A stretch of DNA of 64,000 nucleotides, taken from NCBI GenBank assembly GCA_965240325.2, contig OZ251225.1, forward strand, positions 2,170,001-2,234,000, written 5' to 3'. A program made the translations under genes and the position numbers. Positions 44,600 to 56,200 of this stretch are shown piece after piece. This stretch comes from Rebecca billardiae RCC1528 (taxonomy: Eukaryota; Haptophyta). Position 1 is the stretch's first letter, and the number at the start of each line of letters is the position of its first letter. The notes under the pieces are model-generated. The model was not told the DNA's origin, did no database searches, and saw only the letters and a program-made list of their open reading frames with translations.

Positions 44600-45009
44600 C
44601 GCCGTGGACGTGCGTCTGAGTGAGTGAGGGGCGGTCGACCCGTGCTGACCCTCGCGCGCGGCCCAACGCCATGGTGTGACAATCCGGCTGTGTGACCGCG
44701 CCAATCGTGCTGCAGCCTGCAGCTGCAGGTCGCCCGCTCGGTAGTCGGTAGACGTGAGGCCCGGCACTCACGGCAGGCCGCGGGCCCTGCGCTCGGCTGC
44801 GCTGCCGGCCTAGGGCTACAGTAGTGCCAACCTGCGCTCGGTACTCTCGGTCTCGGTACGGTGCCGGCGGGGTGGGCAGTACGTCAGGGCCACCGAGACA
44901 GACACCGACTCCGCGCTTCATCGTTCATATTTATTTGAATCATAGCTCAGTATACTCAGACGAGGCGGTAGTAACAGCAGAACTGCTAGTTAGTCATACT
45001 GAAACTGAT
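44600..45009. other. Intergenic stretch, no gene seen
   Basis: 3' flank of the channel gene. Chance frames only. Confidence 0.4.
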
Positions 45010-45345
45010 TATGGCCCGCGGTGCAGGGCGGAGCGCGCAGCGTGGAGCCCGCACCAGCGGGCCGGAACCACGTTTCAAAAAGATCTTTGATCAAGAAAAA
45101 GGGACGCGGGGGCCGATTTTTAGGGCTGGCGGAGACCGAGTTTCGAATTTTGAGACCCTCTCTACAGATGCATCACGGAGAAAAAAACCGCGTCCACGAC
45201 ATTCCCCTAATCAATCGTGGACGGCCGGGCGTGAGAGTTCACTTCTGTGTGAAGTAGGACGGTTACAAGTCCAATACAAGCGTCAGCTTCTCCTAAATTC
45301 CCCTTTATAACGGGCTCCGGGTGATCAGACTGGCGGCCGAAGCCT
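45010..45345 (+). repeat. Dispersed repeat B copy 2 joined to repeat C copy 2
   Basis: 45010-45250 aligns with 33505-33760 (ATGGCCCGCGGTGCAGGGCG, then AAAGATCTTTGATCAA). 45293-45345 aligns with 22589-22640. The adjacency suggests that B and C are two parts of one longer repeat, of which the other loci keep only one part. Confidence 0.7.
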
Positions 45346-45899
45346 CCAGCCCTACCCTGGCCAGCCCCCAACCAACCACCACTTCTTTGAGGCTATTTTT
45401 GCACGTCCTTACGGGATCAGTGAAGTAACCAACCGATATATATTGGCTTCGTCGGGGTCGTATTCACTACTGGAGTATATTGGGTAATTGTGGGTACTCT
45501 CGTTCAGTCTATCATATCAGTACATTGGCTCGCTAACGGTGTTGGGGGCATAAGGTCATTTTGGGTAATTGTGGGTATTATCATACCCAGTTGGGGGCCA
45601 GGGGGCGCGCGGCACGCGCTCGCTCCAAAACGGGGCGAGCCCTCGTCGCCCTCGATCGACCGCCATCGGTGTGGACGACCGCGCGGAGCGCGCGCCGCGC
45701 GCGCGCCGCCCGCGCGGCCGCGGGCGCCTCCCGCGCGGGTGGCGCACGCCCGCCCGCGCGCCCGCCCGCGCGCGCGGCCGCGTTTGCGGGCGCGCGCGGA
45801 TTTTCGAAGGCTTCTGTCTGTCGGGCGTTGCGTCCGACTCGTGCGCCATGTCGTGCCATGTCGTGGCGTGCGCATGTGCGCACTCTCGGTGGGGTGGTG

Positions 45900-46750
45900 C
45901 GCGGGCGGCGGCGCTCTCCTGAATTCTACCCCGCGCCCGTTTCGCTGTGCGTGCGCGCTGCGTCGCGCAGGCACGCGAGAGTACCTGCGGCTCCCGCGCG
46001 GCCGACGTGGACGGTTGCCCCGGCGCGCCGCTCCAGCACGCGCTCGCGTGTCTGCGTGGACTGGGTTATAGCGCGCGTGCCGCGCCTTCTTTTCTCGGTG
46101 CAGGCGCGCTGGCTGCAGGCCTTGGCCATCGACTACGCGGCGCGCACCCTAGCACTCCCTAGCAGCCAGCCGCGACGAGTCCGAGTCTGCGCGCGCAGAT
46201 GGGCGGCGGCGCGCAGGCCGTGCGCGCGCAGATACACGAGCACGTGCGCGTGAAGGCGCTGGGCGCCGAGCTGGCAAAGCGCGACGCCGAGCTCAACGCG
46301 TGCGCGCAGAGGCGCTGGGCGCCGAGCTGGCGAAGCGAGACGCCGAGCTCGACGCGCTGCGTCACGCGGCACGGATGCGCTGGGCGCGCGCGCTGCCCTT
46401 GTCCACGCCCTGCAGCAGCTCGAGCAGGTGTGGACGGCCCTCGAAGCTACGGTGGGCGAGCGCGCGCCGCTCAGCCTGCCGCTGGCCGCCGCCATCCTCG
46501 AGGCCGACGCGGCGGAGCAGGCGGCGGGCGAGCACGGCGGCGCGGTGCGGAGCAGGGCACGCGTGCGCCTGGCGGCGGGCGCGACACGCCACTCGCTTCG
46601 TCCCACCCCGAGCTCCGCTCGGTCTGCGCGTGGCTGCGCAGCGTGGGCGGGCAGCAGTGGCGCGCGCTCTCGCTATGCCGGCCCGAGGCGCGCCGGCTGA
46701 GCGACCAGCGGCCCTTCGTCGAGCGCATGGCGCAGCGCGAGCACCTCTAG
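45900..46750 (+). pseudogene. Fragmented coding-like region
   Basis: Short stretches in different frames look coding: a duplicated helical unit A-L-G-A-E-L-A-K-R-D-A-E-L encoded by two 50-bp direct copies (about 46257 and 46313), then a frame with VWTALEATVGERAPLSLPLA (about 46425-46490), then one with ELRSVCAWLRSVGGQQWRAL, ending at a stop at 46748-46750. No convincing introns join them. It is either a decayed gene or a multi-exon gene I could not resolve. Function unknown. Confidence 0.35.
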
Positions 46751-46795
46751 CAGGTGCGCGCGCGCGCGCGCACGCGCCGGCCCGCGCCGCGCGGC

Positions 46796-46897
46796 GCCTC
46801 TCGCCCTGCACGCGCGCCGCCCCGCTTCCCCGCGCGGCCCGTCCGCGCCTCTCGCCCTGCGCGCGCGCCGCCCCGCTTCCCCGCGCGGCCCGTCCGC
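46796..46897. repeat. Tandem duplication, two units of about 51 bp
   Basis: Two adjacent near-identical GC-rich units, each containing CCGCCCCGCTTCCCCGCGCG. Confidence 0.85.
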
Positions 46898-47831
46898 TGG
46901 TGTCCCGTGCCACCCTTGGCCGTCGGCGCGCCCATTCACGCGCCGCGAGTCCGACGGACGGGTCTGACTCTCACTCACTCTCCGAGACGGTGCGGCTCGG
47001 CCTGTCTGACTGCCAGGCAGACGCCAGACCGTGCGGATTGACGACGTCACGGTCTCATTCTCAACCACTGCGCCGCGGGCCCCCAACTGCGTTGGTTCTA
47101 CGGAAAAGGACCGCGGAACGCGGTCATAATTTATGTATGTATCCGCGCAAGCTTCGGTTACACACTGTGACACTGATGTCTGACTCACTCAGATCATCTG
47201 TCAGATCGGTCACGGGTCAGCCTCGGCCAGTCGGCCAGCGGAGCCCTGTGCGCCGTGTGGCACCGCGCATCGCAGATCGCTCCGGCCAATTACATGCATA
47301 TAGTTTCTTACACATGCCATGCTGCGCTTCAATTGCACGTGACCCTTCGAACCTAGCACTGCGAATTGATTTGATTCACTCTCCGCGGACCGCGCTGGTA
47401 CTTACGGTGACTCTCTCAGGTCAATCCGAATGGCACGGGGCTTTTCGGGGATTACGCCTGATACCGTCGCGCTGCATATACAAAGTTCTGTGGCACGCCC
47501 TCGCATTGGTCGAAGCAACCGGCCGGATGAGATCTGACTGTGCGCAGGCGCGTGCCTCGGCTCTGCCCACGACATGACGTACGCCTCGGCCAGATCCTGC
47601 GCATGCCGTCCTCGCCGCCGAGGTACCAAGCGCCCAACTTGGCCTGCGCAATCGCATCACCGCGGCTCCTTGCGCTGTGAGCATCTCCACCAAGGCGTCC
47701 TCCATGGCCGATCCGGACGGCGGAAGCGGCACCGGCAGCTTGGAAGCTTCGTCCGAAGCGTCCGTCCGGAGCGAGAGCGCTCGTCCCTGGCTCGTCGCCG
47801 CCCACAAGCGGGACGGTCGCTTCTTGGGGCG
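46898..47831. other. Intergenic / 5' region of PUS7, no separate gene seen
   Basis: No supported gene. A frame at 47704-47830 (starting MADPDGGSGTGSLEASSEAS) lies just upstream of and out of frame with the PUS7 start. It looks mildly coding and might be an alternative N-terminal exon, but no junction is evident. Confidence 0.35.
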
Positions 47832-48288
47832 ATGGATGAGTCCGACGTTGGCATCCGCGAATTCCTGCGGCCAGGCCCCGGCTTCACCGCGATCATCAAG
47901 CATCGCTTCGCGGACTTCATCGTGCGGGAGGTCCGGCTCGACCAGCGCGTGTGTCGGCTGCGCGTGCGCGCGAGCCGTGCCGCGGACACGCTCCCCTCGC
48001 CCGCTGGACCTGCTGGCGTAGAGCGCGACGCGACGGAGGATGCGGCCCGTGCGACGCTGGCAGACAGCCTCAGTGAAGCCGAACGCGCGGTGCTGGCCGA
48101 GCTCGCGCGCGCATCGGGCGCGGCTGACGCCAGTGCGCGCGCGGGCGAGGTCGTCCTAAGCGTGCACGACGACAAGGCGACGCGCACGGCGGTGCACAAG
48201 GCGATCCGCGCGCTCTACCCGGGCCTGTGCAGCGAGACGCGCGGAGAGGACAAGTCCATCGTCGTGCAGAGCGTGAAGGGTGGGCCAC

Positions 48289-48320
<32 letters not shown>

Positions 48321-49904
48321 AACAAGCGGCGGCGCGTCGACCCGTGGCCGGGCGGCGACCTTCACTTCCTCTCGTTCACGCTGCTCAAGGAGAACCGCGA
48401 CACGATGGACGCGCTGGAGACGCTGGCGAAGGCGCTGCACGTGAAGCCGAGCACCTTCTCGTACGCCGGCGTGAAGGACCGGCGCGCCGTCACCGCGCAG
48501 GAGGTGCGCGCCTACCGCCTCGACCCGAGCCGGCTGGGCGGTTTCCAGGACGCTTCCGCGGCGGGGCGCGACACGCTCTCAGTGGGGGACCTCGAGTTCG
48601 CTCGCGATGCGCTCAAGCTGGGCGACCTGGCGGGCAACCGGTTCACAATCGTGCTGCGCGACGTGGCAGTGCACGCGCTGCCCTGCGCGCTCGCCGGCGT
48701 GGCGGCCGTGCGCGCGCGCGGCTGCATCAACTACTACGGGCTGCAACGGTTTGGGAATAACGCGGCCGCGCCGACGCACCGCATCGGCGCCGCGCTGCTG
48801 ACGGGCCGGCTGCGCGACGCGATCGAGCTGATCCTCGCGCCGCGCGCGGGCGAGCGCGCCGACGTCGCCGCGGCGCGGCAGACCTACGCGCAGTCGCGCG
48901 ACGCCGCCAAGGCTCTCGCGCAGATGCCCAACTTCATGCACCGCGAGCGTAGCCTGCTGCAGGGTCTTGCGACGCCGCACGGCGCGCGCGACCTCGCGGC
49001 CACGCTCGCGCGCGTGCCGCGCAACGTCCGCAAGCTCTACCTGCACGGGTACCAGAGCTACGTGTGGAACTGCATGGCGTCCGAGCGCATCCGGCTATAC
49101 GGCGCGGACGCCCCCGTGCCGGGAGATCTCGTGCTGCTCGAGCGCGCCGCGCCGTCAGCTGCCGCCTCCGCGCCCGCGGCCGGCGACGGCGGCTCTGCCG
49201 AAGCGGCCGCGATCGGCGGCGCGGCGGCGGGCGAGGGCGAGCTGCTCTGCCCCGTGCGCGCGCTCAGCGCGGACGAGTGCGCCTCCGGCCGCTACTCGCT
49301 GCGCGACGTCGTCCTGCCGCTGCCCGGGACCGACGTGCGCTACCCCACCAACGAGCTCGGCCAAAAGTACCACGCGCTGATGCGCGCGGACGGGCTCGAC
49401 CCGGCCGACATGGAGCGGCGCGTGAAGGAGTACCAGCTGTCGGGCGCGTACCGCAAGCTGCTGCTGCAGCCGGAGGACGTGCAGCACGCCGTGCTCGCGT
49501 ACCCGGCGGACGAGCCGGACTGCCAGCTGACCGAGACCGAGCTGGACGAGTCGCGCGGGGTCGCGGTGGGCGGCACCGTTCTCACGCCGGAGGACCCTCG
49601 GCTCGCGCCGCCGCCGCCGGGCGAGGCGGACGAGGCGCGCGCGGCGGGGTGCGCCGCCGGCGCGGACAGCGCGAGCGACGCCCCAGCCGCGGCTGCGGCG
49701 TGCAAGTACGCGCTGCGAGTCGAGTTCACGCTGCCGCCCGGTGCGTACGCGACCATGGCGCTCCGCGAGCTGTGCAAGCAGTCGACCGAGGTGGATCGGC
49801 AGGCGCAGCTGTCCAAGGGGCAGGGCGAGCGCTCGCTCGGCACGACCAATGTGTCCGACGAAGCCGCCGCTGCCGCCCCGGCCGTGACGCAGGATTCGCA
49901 GTGA
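47832..49904 (+). CDS. PUS7: TruD/PUS7-family tRNA/mRNA pseudouridine synthase
   Basis: A single-exon frame of 690 residues from the ATG that gives D-V-G-I-R-E-F-L, the usual family start (an upstream in-frame extension is less likely). PUS7 enzymes isomerise uridine at tRNA position 13, U35 of pre-tRNA-Tyr and many mRNA sites. The TruD catalytic motif A-G-V-K-D-R-R-A-V-T is present with the nucleophilic aspartate at about residue 216. Other family blocks follow: F-L-S-F-T-L-L-K-E-N-R-D-T, G-N-R-F-T-I-V-L-R-D, G-C-I-N-Y-Y-G-L-Q-R-F-G and L-Y-L-H-G-Y-Q-S-Y-V-W-N. The end of the TruD domain reads L-R-V-E-F-T-L-P-P-G-A-Y-A-T-M-A-L-R-E. Lineage-specific Ala/Gly-rich insertions are present, including ten glycines near 153-163 and a K-R-R-R possible nuclear signal. 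Confidence 0.95.
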
Positions 49905-50294
49905 CTTGCGGCGGCGCGTCCTGGGTCGGCTGACTGAGCGGAGGTAGGCTCAACGCCTCAAGGCTGACTCAAGCGGAAAAGTGGACAGCAGTTTTCATAT
50001 GAATGGTCATTCATCACTGCTGACGCTGTTGATCACAGCGGCCGCCCATGGATGCACAGTCGTCCCACAGCCGCAGTACATCGTCTGACCAAGGGCGGTA
50101 GTCTGACTGTGAGACTGTCCTCCTCGTCTTGATGACGTCTCAGACTCAGTCGGAAGCCGACTGATGATCGAGGCTTCGGCCGGTCGAAAGCGCGTCCGGG
50201 ACCAGCAGAGTCCGGGTTGAAAGCGGGCGCGCTCCTTGGCTTCGCGGCGCCGCCCGCGCCCAGCAGCGGAGGGACGACGACGGCCCGCGTCACC
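49905..50294. other. Intergenic stretch between two plus-strand genes
   Basis: 390 bp holding the PUS7 3' flank and the promoter of the Amt-fusion gene. Nothing else recognised. Confidence 0.4.
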
Positions 50295-53200
50295 ATGCGA
50301 CCCGCGCTTTTCGTGATGGTGCTCGCGGGCGTCGCGGCCGCGAGCGCCGCTTCGAGCGGCACGGCGCCCAGCCCGCTGTACCCTGGTTTCGGATGCGGCT
50401 CGATCGTCGCCATGCAGGTCGCCGACGCGCAGTCGTGCGCGGACGCCGTGAGGCGCGTATCATCAAGCCGCGTCGCGTTCTCGTGGTCCGCGGCGACCAA
50501 GCTCTGCATGGGATGCTCGCCTTTCGACGTGCGCCAGCGCCAGCAGGACGTCGAGTACGACGTCTACTCCCTTGCCGATGACGGCGCAAGCGCGGATCCC
50601 GCCACCTCCGCCTTTGCCGCTCCCGCGGCAGCAGCTCCACGCCCACTTGCGCTCTCGACGTCGGCTCCGCAGCCGACGCTGCCCGCGGAGCGATCGCCGG
50701 CAGCGGTGGGCGCGGCGAGCGACGCTGCTACTGGGACGAGCAGCTCGGGTCCACCCCCGTCACCCGCGGCCCCCGCCGCTGCTCCCTCGTCGCGCTCGTA
50801 CATCGGCGCCGGCTGCGGCCATTTTGTGCGCGCCGCGGTCCCCTCGGCCGACGCGTGCGGCGACGCGGTGCGCGAGCGGGCGCACGGCGCGGACCCGCCG
50901 ATCACGCACTTTGCGTACAACGAGCGAGCACGCCTCTGCTTCGCGTGCACCGACGACGAGGTGTGGAAGCGCGTCGACGACGCGTCCACGTCCATCCACC
51001 CGGTCAGCAGCGGTGGCGAGCGGTCGCCCGCGCCAGCGCCGGCGGCGACTCCAGTGCTGCCGCGCGCGCCGAGCTCGCCCACGCCGGTCTCTCCAGCCCC
51101 AGCAGCCGCGCCAGTGGTGCCCTCGCGCGCGCCGAGCTCGCCCGTGCCGGTCTCGCCCACCTCGACACCCTCGCCATCTCTCCCCTCGCGCGCGCCGATC
51201 GTGCTCGCATCGCCCTCGCCGGCGCCTCGGCCAGCGCCGTCGCCCAGCCCGTCTCCGGCCGGCTCGGCCGCGCCCGCTCCCGGCTCCGAGGCTGTGCCTT
51301 GGGAGCACCTCGAGCCGACGCGGTCGGGGATGCGCTGCGGGAGCTTCGTCGCGTCGGGCATCGACTCCGCCGCCCGCTGCGCCTCGGCCGTCTCCTCGTC
51401 CGCCGGGCCGCACTACCCGTACATTGCGTGGTCTGATATGAGCCTCTTCTGCTACAAGTGTACCGAGGCGGAGGTCGAGTCTGCCGGCCGCGCGCTCATC
51501 GAGCCGGCGTTCGACATCTACCCGGTCGCCTCGCTGCTGCCGGTGGTGCACTTCTTCTCGCCGCAGCCGCCGCCCGCGGCGCCGACGGCGAGCCCACCGC
51601 GCTCGCCATTGGCAGCACCGCCCTCACCCTTGCCCTCGCCTTCGCCCTCGCCATCGCCACGGCCCCCGCCGCCCTCGCCCGCGCCATCGCCGACTGCGTC
51701 GGCCGGTAGCGTGGCCGTGGCCGCTGCGCACGCCGGCTGCGGCGACCTCGTGGCGCAGGGCGTGACCAGCGCGGCCGCGTGCTCGCGCCTCGTCGCCGAC
51801 GCCCCGTACTTCACGTGGGGCGCGGGCAGCGGCTTCTGCTTCAGCTGCTCCGCGCCTCAGTTTGAGCAGCGCGTCGAGATGGGCAGCTATGACGTGTACG
51901 GCGGCGCCGGCGGCGCGACGGCCGTGCCCGCGCCCGCGGCGCCGCCGCCTGGGCCCCGCGCGCGCCTCGCGCCGCCCCCGGCGCCGAGGCACGCCGCCGG
52001 GCCCGCCGTCCTCGCGCGCCTCGTGTACCCACGCCAGGGCTGCGGCACGTTTGTGGGCGCGGGCGTTCCGTCGGCCGACGCTTGCGCGAGCGCCGTCGGT
52101 GCCGCCATCGAGCACGTCGCCTACTCCGTCGATCGGGGGCTGTGCTTCGGGTGCGACGAGGGCGAGCTGGCTGCGCGCCAGCCGGCGCCGGATGCATCCA
52201 TCTTCGCCGTCGTTCGCACCGGCGCCGCTGCCGCGGCACCGCCGAGCGTCGTGCCCGCCGCGTCGCCGAGCCCATCACAGCCCGCACCCAGTCCGCCGCC
52301 GCTGCCGGCCTCGCCGCCGCTGCCGCCACTCAGCCTGGTCGCGTTTGCCACGAGCTTCTGCGGCTCGCGGCGGTGGCCCACGTCGACGGACACCGAGTCC
52401 GCCGCGGCGTGCGCCGAGGCCGTCGCCGCCGGCGCCAAGCCCGGCCAGCCTGCGCCCGCGCACTTTGCGTGGGCCGAATCGCCCGGCTACTGCTACGCGT
52501 GCTCGGCACGCGAGGTCGGCGCGCGCGTCGGCGACGCCCAGTACGCGATCTACCACACGCGCGCGTTCGTGGGCGCGGCCGTCGCGGTGGAGCAGCCGGC
52601 TGGCGGCTCCGCCGGCCCGCACTCCGCCGGCGGCACGAGTGCCGCCGGCGGCGGCGGCTCGGCGGGCGGCGGCGCGGCGGCGGCGCTCGGCTTCCATCTC
52701 GACCGCCGAGGTTCAACCTGCGTCGAGAACGCCGCCGTGTACGACGACGTCGAGTCGGCCGCCGAGTGCGCGGCGCGGACCGGCGGCTTCGCGCGCTTCG
52801 CGTACTCGCCTGTGTTCCACATCTGCACCGCGTGCACGGAGCGCGGCTACGCGCTGCGCACCCAGCTGGCGAATTACGACATTTACGCGCGCGGCGCGGC
52901 TCCGAGCGCGGCGCCGGCGCCGGTGCCGCCCTCGCCCTCGCCGGCGGCGTCGCCCAGCCCTCAGCCGCACCGCGCGGCGGAGCCTGTGTACGCCGCCGAG
53001 GCAGGCTGTGGCGACCTGCGCGCGACGACCGGCGGCGAGCCGCCCACCGTCGCGGCGTGCCGCCGCGTCGCGTCGGCTGCGGGGACGCGCTTCTTCGCCG
53101 CGCCAGACGATCCGACCGCGCCCGGCGGCAGCTGCTACATATGCTCCGACGCGCAGGCGCGCGCGCGGCTACCGTACAGCGGCTACGGCGTGTACGAAAC

Positions 53201-56200
53201 AGACCCGTCGGCCGCGCCGCACGGCGGCGGCGGCGGCGGCGCGCGCCCGACCGTGCCGGCGTGGATGAGGCCCTACCCGCCGCCGAGCCCGGGCCCGCCG
53301 CCCACGCCGCCGCCCGCGCTGCCGCCGCCGCCGTCGCCCGCGCCGCCCCCTGTGCTCGTGGGCACAGACGACGGGAGTGGCATGGTCTATCGCCGCTCGG
53401 GCTGCGGGTCGATCGTGATGCACAACGTCTACTCCGCCGCCAAGTGCGCCGAGCTGGTCAACCGGTATCGGCCCCAGCCCTACTTCACGTGGGGCGAGAG
53501 CACGGCTTTCTGCTTCAGCTGCGACCCGAAGCAGCTGGGGCGGCGCGAGCGCAACCGTGTGTATGCGATCTACAGCATGGAGGCTTTTGGCGGCGTGCGC
53601 CTTGTGCCGCCGTCGCCGCTGCCGCCGAGCCCGAGCCCGCCGAGCCCGCGCCCGCCGCCGCCGTCGCCGTCGCCGCCGCCGTCGCCGCGCCCGCCGCCGC
53701 GCGCGGCGCTCCGCCCCGGCACGATCCCCACGCGCCGCCCTTCCACCCCGTCGGGCGCGGGTCCGCAGCCCGTCGCGCGCGGCTCGGGCTGCGGCAGCAT
53801 CGTTCGCGCGAGCGTGGGCAGCGTCGCGGAGTGCACTGTGCTCGTGGCCGCGGAGGCGCGCACGCGGTACGCCTCGTTCTCGCCCAAGTCGGGCGGCTGC
53901 TTCAGCTGCTCCGAGGAGGAGTACGGCTACCGCATGCCGATGGAGGGCTACGACATTTATTTTGCGGCGCTGCCGCCGGGGGGCGGCCGGCCGAGCGCCG
54001 GGCCCGGCCCGGGCGCCGCCGACGCGCACGGCCCGGCGCCGTCGTCGCCGGCGCCGGCGGCGGTGGCCGGCGGCGGTGGCAGCGGCGGCATCACGGGCGC
54101 CGCTGGCAGCGGCGGCGGCGGTGGCAGCGAGGGCGGCAGCAGTGGGGGCGGCACCACCCCCCGCCCGCTCCCTCGGCCTCCGAGCGCGCCGACGCGCCCG
54201 AGCGAGGCTCCGGCTTCGGCCCCCGCCCCGGCGCCGAGCGCTCCTGCCGCGCACGCGCGCGCGCCCGCGCGGAGGCGGGTGGGCGTGAGCTGGCTCGCCG
54301 TGAGCGCGCTGCTCGTGCCCGCCCTCCTCCTCGGCGCCACCACCGTCTCAGCGCCCGTCCTGCCGCCGCCCGCGGCGGACGGCGCCTCGCAGCCCGCCGG
54401 CGGCGAGATGCTATCTCCCGCGCCGGCGCGCTCTCGGCACCGGGACGCCCTTTGGATCCTGGGCTCGGTCGCGGGCGCGGCGCTCGCGTGGCTCGCGCTC
54501 GGGTACTCGCTGGCCTTCAACCCCCGCTCGGTGCCCGGCGGCCTCGTCGGCTCACCACAGCTCGTCGAGCCCACGGCGGTGGGCGCGTCGGCGGGCGGGC
54601 TGGATTCGAGCTGGGTGTGTGTAAGCCTCGAGCTTGTGCGCGCGCTCGCGGCCGCGCTCGCGCTGGCCATCTGCGCGCCGCTGCGCCTGCTGTGGCAGCA
54701 CGGCGCCGCCGCGACCGTCGGCATCGGCGTGTGGGTCCTCTGCGCCTACGCGCCCATCGCGCACTGGGCGTGGAGCGAACACGGCGCGCTGCGGCAGCGC
54801 GGCGTCCAGGACGTCGGCGGCGCATCCGTTCTCTACATCAGCGCCGCGTGCGCGATGCTCGTGATTGCGCGCGCCCGGCTCTCCTTCCTCGAGCGGCTGC
54901 GCGAGGAGCCGCTGGGCACGGAGGAGTGGGAGATTGGCGCGCAGTGCGTCGGCAAGCGCTGGGCCCGCCTCCCGCCACATGCGGTCGTCGGTCCGCGCAC
55001 GCGCGCGCGCGCTCGTGCGCAGAGCCCGCCGAGGGCTCGGCGCGGCGCGGGCGCGCGATGCGTGCCGCGTGCGCGGCGCGAGCGCGGCGCGCGCGCTGCC
55101 GGCGGGCTGGGCACGCGGTGTCCGCCGCTCGCCCCGCCTTCACCGCCTGCACCCCCGACCCCTCCGAACTGCCGCGTCGCGCCCCGCGCCGCGCGCAGCG
55201 CTCTTCGTGGCCGGAGTCATCGGCCTGCAGGCCGCGTCGGCGCAGCGCGCGGGCGGCGACCCGACGCAGGCGTTGTTCGCGACGGCGCTGTCGGTGCGCG
55301 CGCGCGCGCCGCGCCGCGCGCCCCCGGCTTCTGCGTACGCACGCCGATCGCACACCCCGGCCGCGCGCCGCGCGCGGCCCACGACTCACCGCCGCCCGCC
55401 GCCGCCGCCGGCCCGCCGCCGCCGCCGCCGCCGCCGGCGTGGACGCACCCTCGCGCGCAGGCCGTGTGCGGCGCGGTGGTCTGGATGGTCTTGGCCGAGC
55501 TTCGCGCGCGCCGGCGCAACCTGTCCAAGGCGCCCCTGCGCAGCTCCGTCTCCTTCGCCATGCTCGGCGCGGCGAGCGTCGAGTCGACCGTTCGCTCGCT
55601 CGAGCGCGTGCGCGCGCACGAGCTCGCGGACGCGGTGGTCGGTGCCGTGATCGGTATGGCCTGCGCTACGCCCGCGGCTGGTGTGCAGTCGGTGGTGCCT
55701 GTTGGCTTCCAAGCGCTCGCCGGCGCCGCCGTCGCGTTCGCCGTCGCCTCGCCGCTCGACCGCTTCTTCGTCGTCCAGCTCGATGGGCCCGACTACGCCT
55801 CCACGACCCTCGTGAGCGCGCTCGACGCGCCTTCGCACACGCTGATGCTCGCCGGCGGCTTCGGCGCTCCGACTGCGCTCACGCTGGCCGCGCTCACGGC
55901 GACGCCCGCTTCGGAGGCCGCGGCAGGGCGCGGCCTGCCGGAGCGCCTCGCGGCTCAGCTCCTCCTCGCCCTCGTCGCCGGCCTCTGGTCCGCGTGCGTG
56001 ACGAAGGTGCTGCTCCTCCTCGGCCGTTCCTTCGCGCGCGAGATCACGATCCTGCCCATGCCCGACGGCGGCGCGCAGCGGCAGCGCTCCAACTCGCCGC
56101 CGCAGCCGCCGCGGTCTGAGGCCGAGGTCGCGGCGCACGGCTCCTGCATGCGCAGCGCCGACGCCTCGACGCAGCCCACGGGCCCGCCGCACTCCGCGTC

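Noticed and set aside
47336-47365. Possible tRNA T-loop (CCTTCGAACC)
   Set aside because: No matching acceptor stem, D-arm or anticodon arm could be folded around it.
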